Shown piece by piece: positions 6,368 through 10,994 of a stretch of 10,994 bases of DNA. Below the pieces are notes generated by a model. The model did no database searches and was not told the origin of the DNA. It saw only the letters and a program-made list of their open reading frames with translations. Location: positions 1 through 10,994 of the forward strand of contig JAUXOH010000356.1 in NCBI GenBank assembly GCA_030682505.1, given 5' to 3'. The stretch's first letter is position 1, and each line of letters begins with the position of its first letter. This DNA is from Candidatus Didemnitutus sp. (GTDB taxonomy: Bacteria > Verrucomicrobiota > Verrucomicrobiia > Opitutales > Opitutaceae). The position numbers were made by a program, and so were the translations under genes.

Positions 6368-6381
6368 CGCGCCAAGGCGCG
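6368..6381. repeat. Palindrome between the PAS gene and the hydrolase gene
   Basis: CGCGCCAAGGCGCG is an inverted repeat with 6-base arms and an AA centre, in the 52-base gap after the PAS gene stop. It nearly matches the hairpin core at 5421-5433 (CGCGCCAAGCGCG) at the other end of the hydrolase gene. It could be a terminator-like or processing hairpin for the upstream signalling genes, or a copy of a dispersed element. Confidence 0.5.
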
Positions 6382-6392
6382 CCGGCGGAACG

Positions 6393-7199
6393 TCATTTCT
6401 TCGGTCCATTGTTCCCGTCCATGCGCGGGTCGTTCAAGCCCGCGGCAAGCTTCGGCAGGCATTCCGGGCAGATGCCATGGGAAAAAAGGGCGTCCGAATG
6501 ATCCTGAATATACGCTTCGATTTGCTCCCAATAGCCTTGGTCATCACGGATTTTTTTGCAGCAGGCGCAGATCGGCAGCAGCCCACTCAGCGCCTTGACT
6601 TTGGCTTGGGTCGCCTTGAGTTCGTCGAACATTCTTTTCTGCTCGGCTGCGGCCTGCATGCTCTCGGTGATCTCCATCGCGGCCAAGCGGCACTCCTTTC
6701 CGGCCAGCGCGGCCACGGCCTCGATCTGCACGTAGCGCAACGGGACGGTGTCTCCAGACAACTGCAGCACGCAGACCTCCTTTTCCTCGCTGGCGAAAAC
6801 CCGCGCTAAAAACCCGTCGAGGTCAGTCCGCGCCGCTGCGGCCACGAAGGAGACGAACCGTCGGTTCATCAACCGCGAGCGTTCCAGTCCCAACAAGGTG
6901 GCGGCGGACAAGTTCGCTTCCAGAATGGTTCCTTCCGGATCCACGGTGAAGTAGCTGATTGGGGCGAAATCGTAGAGTTCGGCAAATTTCATCAGCCCCG
7001 CCTCGATCTCGTTCCGGGCCCTCTGGAGTTCCTCGTTCTGCATTTCCAACTCGATCTGGTGGACCTGCAATTCGTGGACCAACTTCTGGGCGTCGGCTTC
7101 GGAGAGGGGCGACTTCCCGGCCTCCTTCACGTGCAGCCGTTCTTCGGCCCGCCGACGCAATTCGGCGGCATCGCGGGGGTCAGGGGTCTGCTTGCTCAT
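6393..7199 (-). CDS. PAS-domain protein with C-terminal four-cysteine module
   Basis: 268 residues from the ATG at 7199. An AGGGA 8 bases upstream (plus 7208-7212) supports this start over one 53 codons earlier. An N-terminal helical, coiled-coil-like stretch contains LVHELQVHQIELEMQNEELQ (40-59). A PAS domain follows at about 70-180 (LYDFAPISYFTVDPEGTILE at 75-94, ending in AAMEITE), then a linker helix (181-205). The C-terminal module has Cys211/Cys214 in PICACCKKIRDD and Cys244/Cys247 in HGICPEC, with GYWEQIEAYI between. This CxxC...CxxC module is often found behind PAS or receiver domains in bacterial sensors and could bind metal, but its role is not established. No kinase, receiver or DNA-binding domain is present. 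The start overlaps the upstream CheB-CheR stop by four bases (ATGA), so the two are translationally coupled and probably work in one pathway in the cytoplasm. The PAS ligand is unknown. Confidence 0.9.
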   Translation of the reverse strand: MSKQTPDPRDAAELRRRAEERLHVKEAGKSPLSEADAQKLVHELQVHQIELEMQNEELQRARNEIEAGLMKFAELYDFAPISYFTVDPEGTILEANLSAATLLGLERSRLMNRRFVSFVAAAARTDLDGFLARVFASEEKEVCVLQLSGDTVPLRYVQIEAVAALAGKECRLAAMEITESMQAAAEQKRMFDELKATQAKVKALSGLLPICACCKKIRDDQGYWEQIEAYIQDHSDALFSHGICPECLPKLAAGLNDPRMDGNNGPKK

Positions 7200-9883
7200 G
7201 GCGTGGTTCCCTTGGTCTTGGTCCGCTCTTTGGCCGGACCCGGGGCGGGTTCCGGATTCCCCGCCGGCCGATGACTGGTGATGTCGGAAAAAGTGATGAC
7301 GACCCCGTCGATGCGGTTGTCGAGGGTGCGGTAGGGCATGATGCGCACGGCGAACCACCGGGAATCCCGGGCCACGATCCGCTTTTCGATAAACGCCAGG
7401 GTGCGCAGCACCTCCTGCACGTCCTCGACGAGGGCGGGGTAAAGCAGGGCCGAGGCAAGGTCGGTCACGGGGCGGCCGACATCCCCCGGAATGAGTTTGA
7501 TGATCTTCGTCGCCTGCGTGGTGAAGCGGCGGACGTTCAGGTCGTTGTCGAGGAACACCGTCGCAATATCGGTGCTGTTGAGCAGGTTTTGCATGTCGTT
7601 GTTCGAGCGCGACAGCTCGTCGACCTTCACCTGCAACTCCGTGTTGACCGTCTGGAGTTCCTCGTTGAGCGACTGCATCTCCTCCTTGGAGGTCGTCAGT
7701 TCCTCATTGGTCGACTGCATCTCCTCGTTGGTCGACTGGAGTTCCTCGATCATCGAGCGCAGTTCCTCCTGCGTCGTCTGCATTTGTTCGCGCGTGGCCT
7801 GCAGTTCCTCGCGGGCGTCCTTGAGCTTGCGCTCGTAGTCGCGCGCGCGCCCGGCTCGCGTCGAGACGGTTGGCTCGTCCTCGGCCGCCGCGGACACCAA
7901 AGGGGCCGTCACCTCGGCGAACACCACCAGCACGGTGCCGCGCAAGGCTTCGGGCTCCTCCAGCCGCTGCAGGCTCACGTCCACCCACTGCGTTCCCCCT
8001 TCGGTGCTGACCTGCAATCCCGGGAGCCGGACCTCCTCCTTATGCCGCACCGCCTTTTGAAAGGCGCCGACAATCTCGTAGCGCAGTCCCTCGCGGGCCA
8101 TGGCAAAGAGATTGAGGTTCGCCCGGCCCGCGGCGGGTTCCAGATAACGGCCGGTGCGGCCGCTGATGAAGAGGATGTCGCCGCGGTCGTTGGCCAGCAC
8201 GGCCGCAGGCGAGTAGCGTTGGAGCAGGAGCTGCTCCGCGATCGCTTGAAAACTGGCGCCGGGTTTGGGCACGGGCAATTCCTCCGGCGCGACCACGCGC
8301 CCCGGCAGAAAGGAGGAGGGAAAATCCACATTTTCCAAACCCGCGACCGGCATGGTGCGGCAGAAGATCCGGGATTTGCCATCCAAGGCCTTAAAGAGGT
8401 GCCCAAAGGTGCCGATCGCCTCGGCACTGCCGAGAAACAGCAGCCCCCCGGCGCGCAGGCTGTAGTGAAAGAGCGGGATCAGACTCTTTTGCGGCTCCGG
8501 CTCCAGATAAATCAGGAGGTTGCGGCAGCAGAGAAGGTCAAGCTTGGTGAAGGGTGGATCCATGATGAGATTCTGCTGCGCGAAAATCACCATCTCGCGA
8601 ATCTCCTTCGTCACCCGGTAGCCGTCGTCCTCCTTGACGAAGAACCGTTCCAACCTTTCCGCCGAGACGTCGGCGGCAATGTTGAAGGGGAAGCAGCCCT
8701 GGCGCGCCCGGTCGATGGCATCCCGGTCCAGATCCGTGGCGAAGACCTGCAAGGTGAGGTCTTTTCTCGGGGCAATCTTCTCCACCACCTCCTTGAACGC
8801 CATCGCGAGGGAATAGGCCTCCTCGCCCGACGAGCATCCGGCGACCCAGGCCCGAAACGCCTTTCGATCCGGCGAACGCCCCAGCAGGCTGGGCAACGCT
8901 GTGGTGACCAGGTGCTCCCACGCTGCGGGATCGCGAAAGAAACTCGTCACCCCGATCAACAGTTCCTTGAAGAGCAGATCCAGTTCCTGAGGATTTTCCT
9001 GCAGGTAGCGAACATAGGTCGCGAGCTTCGGAATCTGGTGCAACCCCATCCGCCGTTCGACCCGGCGGTGCACGGTGTTTTTCTTGTAGCGGGAAAAATC
9101 GTGCCCGGTGTGGGCGCGGAGCAAAATCGCGATCTTCTCCAGGGCGCTCTGCGCCTTCTCCTCCAGCTTCACCCCGGACTCAGGCGCGATCGGCGCATGC
9201 TGGAGGAAGGAGATCAACTTGCCGGGCAGTTCCTCCGCCCGGCCCACGATGTCCGCCACGCCGGCTTCGATCGCGCTGCGGGGCATGCCGTTGAACTTGG
9301 CCGACGCCGGATCCTGCACGAGGACCACCCCCGCCTTTCCCTTGATCGCCCGCAGCCCCAGGGTGCCGTCGGATCCCATGCCGGATAGAATGATGCCGAT
9401 GCTGTGATCCCGCTCGTCGGCGGCAAGGGAGCGAAAGAAGAAGTCGATCGGCAGGCGCAGCCCGCGCGGCGCCACCGGCTCGAGCAGATGCAACACGCCG
9501 TGGAGAATCGACATGTCTTTGTTCGGCGGAATCACGTAAACGCTGTCCGGACGGACCGTGGTGCGATCCACGACCTGGACCACCTTCATGGCCGTGCTGC
9601 GCTGCAGCAGCTCGGGCATGATGCATTCGTGCGTCGGGTCTAGGTGCTGAACGATAACGAACGCCATGCCCGTTTTCGGTGGCACATGGGCGAAAAACTG
9701 CTCGAGGGCTTCCAGCCCGCCGGCCGATGCCCCGATGCCCACGATGGGCAGGCTCCGGTCCGGTGCCGCTTTCACCGCCGGCTCAGCGGCCAACTGGCGG
9801 GTCGGTTTTGGGCGCGCCGCAGGGGAAGCTGGGGCCCGGGTCGGGCGTGGTGGTGGCTGAACCCTTTTCTTTTTTGGACTCAT
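7196..9883 (-). CDS. CheB-CheR hybrid sensor protein with PAS domains
   Basis: 895 residues. After a basic, Pro/Ala-rich tail (1-45) comes a CheB-type methylesterase domain (46-230). Its probable triad is Ser53 (GIGASAGG), His80 (IVQHLDPTH) and Asp172 (SGMGSDGTLG). A CheR methyltransferase domain follows (about 240-510), with the helical part FSRYKKNTVHRRVERRM, VTSFFRDP (312-319), the SAM-binding loop WVAGCSSGEEAYS (346-358), FATDLDRDAI and LLCCRNLLIYL (450-460). Next are a first PAS-like domain (about 545-660), a long coiled coil (680-765) of heptads such as EEMQSTNEELTTSKEEMQSL, and a second PAS domain (about 766-870). Classical CheB and CheR remove and add methyl groups on chemoreceptor glutamates. 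Hybrids like this often act outside standard chemotaxis, and no chemoreceptor, CheA or CheW lies in this window. There is no kinase or receiver domain. The stop overlaps the next gene's start. No clear ribosome binding site precedes the ATG. All catalytic motifs look intact. Confidence 0.95.
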   Translation of the reverse strand: MSPKKKRVQPPPRPTRAPASPAARPKPTRQLAAEPAVKAAPDRSLPIVGIGASAGGLEALEQFFAHVPPKTGMAFVIVQHLDPTHECIMPELLQRSTAMKVVQVVDRTTVRPDSVYVIPPNKDMSILHGVLHLLEPVAPRGLRLPIDFFFRSLAADERDHSIGIILSGMGSDGTLGLRAIKGKAGVVLVQDPASAKFNGMPRSAIEAGVADIVGRAEELPGKLISFLQHAPIAPESGVKLEEKAQSALEKIAILLRAHTGHDFSRYKKNTVHRRVERRMGLHQIPKLATYVRYLQENPQELDLLFKELLIGVTSFFRDPAAWEHLVTTALPSLLGRSPDRKAFRAWVAGCSSGEEAYSLAMAFKEVVEKIAPRKDLTLQVFATDLDRDAIDRARQGCFPFNIAADVSAERLERFFVKEDDGYRVTKEIREMVIFAQQNLIMDPPFTKLDLLCCRNLLIYLEPEPQKSLIPLFHYSLRAGGLLFLGSAEAIGTFGHLFKALDGKSRIFCRTMPVAGLENVDFPSSFLPGRVVAPEELPVPKPGASFQAIAEQLLLQRYSPAAVLANDRGDILFISGRTGRYLEPAAGRANLNLFAMAREGLRYEIVGAFQKAVRHKEEVRLPGLQVSTEGGTQWVDVSLQRLEEPEALRGTVLVVFAEVTAPLVSAAAEDEPTVSTRAGRARDYERKLKDAREELQATREQMQTTQEELRSMIEELQSTNEEMQSTNEELTTSKEEMQSLNEELQTVNTELQVKVDELSRSNNDMQNLLNSTDIATVFLDNDLNVRRFTTQATKIIKLIPGDVGRPVTDLASALLYPALVEDVQEVLRTLAFIEKRIVARDSRWFAVRIMPYRTLDNRIDGVVITFSDITSHRPAGNPEPAPGPAKERTKTKGTTP
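7208..7212 (-). promoter_or_regulatory. Ribosome binding site of the PAS gene
   Basis: AGGGA on the minus strand lies 8 bases before the ATG at 7199, inside the end of the CheB-CheR gene. Together with the ATGA overlap it supports coupled translation and fixes the start of the PAS protein. Confidence 0.55.
7589..7846 (-). repeat. Heptad-coding degenerate repeat (coiled coil)
   Basis: Codes for residues 680-765 of the CheB-CheR hybrid. Units such as GAGGAG-CTGCAG and the recurring GTCGACTG (on the plus strand) come from repeated EELQSTNEEMQ-type heptads. It forms a signalling helix linking the two PAS domains. The DNA repetition follows from the protein repeat. Confidence 0.8.
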
Positions 9884-10118
9884 CGGCGCGGCGTGAAAAT
9901 CCGGGTCCCGGCGCCTAAGGCAGCTGGATTAGGACCCGGGCGATGCACCATTTATCTCTGTTTCCCCCGACGAAGTCGCTCACAAACTCGCCTCGTGTCG
10001 GAGGATTTTTCGCTCCCGGGTTCCCCGAACTTATGTCCAAGAAACTCAAGACAAGGATGGATGATTGTCCGGGAATCGTCTTTTTTGGTCCGTGGTCCCG
10101 TCCCGAAACCAATTCGCC
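9884..10118. promoter_or_regulatory. Divergent intergenic region between the CheB-CheR gene and xylA
   Basis: This 235-base gap must supply the promoters for both divergent genes. Seen here: a short inverted repeat CGAC/GTCG at 9968-9978; an imperfect GATT...AATC symmetry at about 10063-10077; and TTGGT (10085-10089) with ACCAA (10108-10112), 6 bases before the xylA start, which could be a weak operator or leader hairpin. I found no convincing -35/-10 pair on either strand and no Shine-Dalgarno before xylA. A minus-strand open frame that crosses this region is a shadow of xylA. Confidence 0.35.
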
Positions 10119-10994
10119 ATGAAGAAACCCCGCTCCCACTTTCCCGCGGTCGGCCGCATCGCCTACGAAGGCGCCGGTTCCAAGAACGCCCTCGCCTTCA
10201 AACACTACAACCCTGCCGAACTCATCGACGGCAAGTCGATGAAGGATCATCTGCGTTTCTCCATCGCCTACTGGCATGCCTTCCGCAGCGTCGGCGCCGA
10301 TCCCTTCGGTCCGGGCACGACCAACCGGCCTTGGGAACGCGGTCGGGACCCCGTCTCCGTGGCCAAGGTCCGGATGGATGCCGCCTTTGAGTTCTTCCAG
10401 AAGATCGAGGCTCCCTTCTGGTGCTTCCACGATCGCGACATCGCGCCGGAGGGCCGCACGCTCTCCGAGTCGAACAAATTCCTCGACCACGTTGTCGCCC
10501 ACGCCAAGCAGCTCCAGCAAAGCAGCGGTGTGAAACTGCTCTGGGGCACGGCGAATCTTTTCTCGAACCCGCGCTACATGTGCGGCGCGGCGACCAATCC
10601 CGACGCCCACGTCTTCGCCTACGCCGCGGCGCAGGTCAAAAAGGCCCTTGAGGTGACGAAGGAACTTGGCGGTGAGAACTACGTGTTCTGGGGTGGCCGC
10701 GAGGGTTACGAGACCCTGCTCAACACCGATCTGAAGCGCGAGCAGGAGCACCTCGCCCGGTTCCTCCACCTCGCGGTGGCTTACGCCCGCCAAATCGGTT
10801 TCAAGGGCCAGTTCCTGATCGAACCGAAACCGAAGGAACCGACCAAGCACCAGTATGACTTCGACGTCGCCAGCGGCATCGCCTTCCTCCGCACCTACGG
10901 GCTCGAAAAGCATTTCAAGTTCAACATCGAGACCAACCACGCCACGCTGGCGGGCCACACCTTCCAGCACGAAATCGAGGTGGCCGCTGCGCAG
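10119..10994 (+). CDS. xylA: Xylose isomerase (partial, 3' end beyond window)
   Basis: 292 codons from the ATG at 10119, still open at the right edge. Full-length enzymes of this class are about 435-440 residues, so roughly two thirds is present. The enzyme interconverts D-xylose and D-xylulose (also D-glucose and D-fructose) in the cytoplasm with two divalent metal ions. Hallmarks are in order: PFGPGTTNRPW (62-72); FWCFHDRDIAPEG (100-112) with catalytic His104 and Asp107; LLWGTANLFSNPRYMCGAATN (start at 140); YVFWGGREGYETLLNTD (188-204); FLIEPKPKEPTKHQYDFD (232-249) with metal ligand Glu235 and Lys237; and FNIETNHATLAGH (268-280) with metal ligands Glu271 and His274. It belongs to the larger group II type, typical of enterobacteria, Bacteroidota and Verrucomicrobiota. 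No Shine-Dalgarno is visible. A xylulokinase gene would be expected nearby, beyond the edge. Confidence 0.97.
   Translation, partial: MKKPRSHFPAVGRIAYEGAGSKNALAFKHYNPAELIDGKSMKDHLRFSIAYWHAFRSVGADPFGPGTTNRPWERGRDPVSVAKVRMDAAFEFFQKIEAPFWCFHDRDIAPEGRTLSESNKFLDHVVAHAKQLQQSSGVKLLWGTANLFSNPRYMCGAATNPDAHVFAYAAAQVKKALEVTKELGGENYVFWGGREGYETLLNTDLKREQEHLARFLHLAVAYARQIGFKGQFLIEPKPKEPTKHQYDFDVASGIAFLRTYGLEKHFKFNIETNHATLAGHTFQHEIEVAAAQ

Noticed and set aside
5243..6598. 451-codon plus-strand open frame spanning three genes
   Set aside because: It overlaps the thioesterase end out of frame and is antisense to the hydrolase and PAS genes; no recognisable domain.
7589..7846. Repeats resembling a tandem repeat or CRISPR-like array
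   Set aside because: The repetition follows the heptad pattern of a coiled coil in frame, with no unique spacers.
6959..9388. 809-codon plus-strand open frame
   Set aside because: Antisense to the CheB-CheR hybrid and PAS genes. The product is low-complexity Arg/His/Gly/Leu-rich sequence mirroring the coiled coil; the minus-strand genes have clear catalytic motifs.
9863..9877. PKKKRV near the CheB-CheR N-terminus, similar to a viral nuclear localisation signal
   Set aside because: It is not the full classical motif, lies in a generally basic and proline-rich bacterial tail, and has no meaning without other evidence of a host-targeted protein.
9915..10970. 351-codon minus-strand open frame
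   Set aside because: Antisense to xylA, whose active-site motifs are unmistakable on the plus strand. The frame also runs across the divergent intergenic region.

Overview
This is a GC-rich window with seven confident protein-coding genes, one of them cut by the right edge, and one very tentative fragment at the left edge. The gene content suggests a free-living Gram-negative bacterium, most likely of the Verrucomicrobiota (Opitutaceae-like). The clues are a DUF1800/DUF1501 exported pair, a glycine-rich C-terminal sorting signal, a CheB/CheR hybrid sensor and a xylose isomerase. The lineage is inference only: there is no rRNA or other marker. I saw no tRNA, rRNA, CRISPR array, insertion sequence or attachment site. 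Recognisable Shine-Dalgarno sequences precede only the thioesterase gene (clear) and the PAS gene (moderate).

Layout, left to right. Positions 1-276 hold a G-rich tract, a perfect hairpin and perhaps the start of a minus-strand gene. A bile acid:sodium symporter family protein lies at 277-1155 (minus). After a 201-base gap comes a tightly spaced minus-strand pair: DUF1800 (2988-4670) followed 8 bases later by DUF1501 (1357-2979). A divergent intergenic region (4671-4919) separates the pair from a small hotdog-fold (DUF4442-like) thioesterase at 4920-5420 (plus). That gene converges on a MEST-like alpha/beta hydrolase at 5441-6340 (minus), with only 20 bases and a compact hairpin between the stops. 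Upstream of the hydrolase, on the same strand, is a signalling cassette: a CheB-CheR-PAS hybrid (7196-9883) whose stop overlaps the start of a PAS protein with a C-terminal four-cysteine module (6393-7199). A second divergent region (9884-10118) leads to the first two thirds of xylA (10119 to the edge, plus).

Functional reading. DUF1800 (Sec signal) and DUF1501 (Tat signal) form a known co-occurring pair of exported proteins of uncertain biochemistry; here DUF1501 also carries a GlyGly-CTERM-like tail. The CheB-CheR hybrid and the PAS/cysteine protein are probably translated together, yet neither has a kinase or DNA-binding output. The other genes look like unrelated metabolic or transport functions.

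I do not see a clearly new system. The items most worth following up are the signalling pair without an obvious output, the sorting signal on DUF1501, a Gln-to-His change at a predicted sodium-site residue of the symporter, a repeated hairpin core around GCGCCAAG, and a strong G-quadruplex candidate at the left edge.
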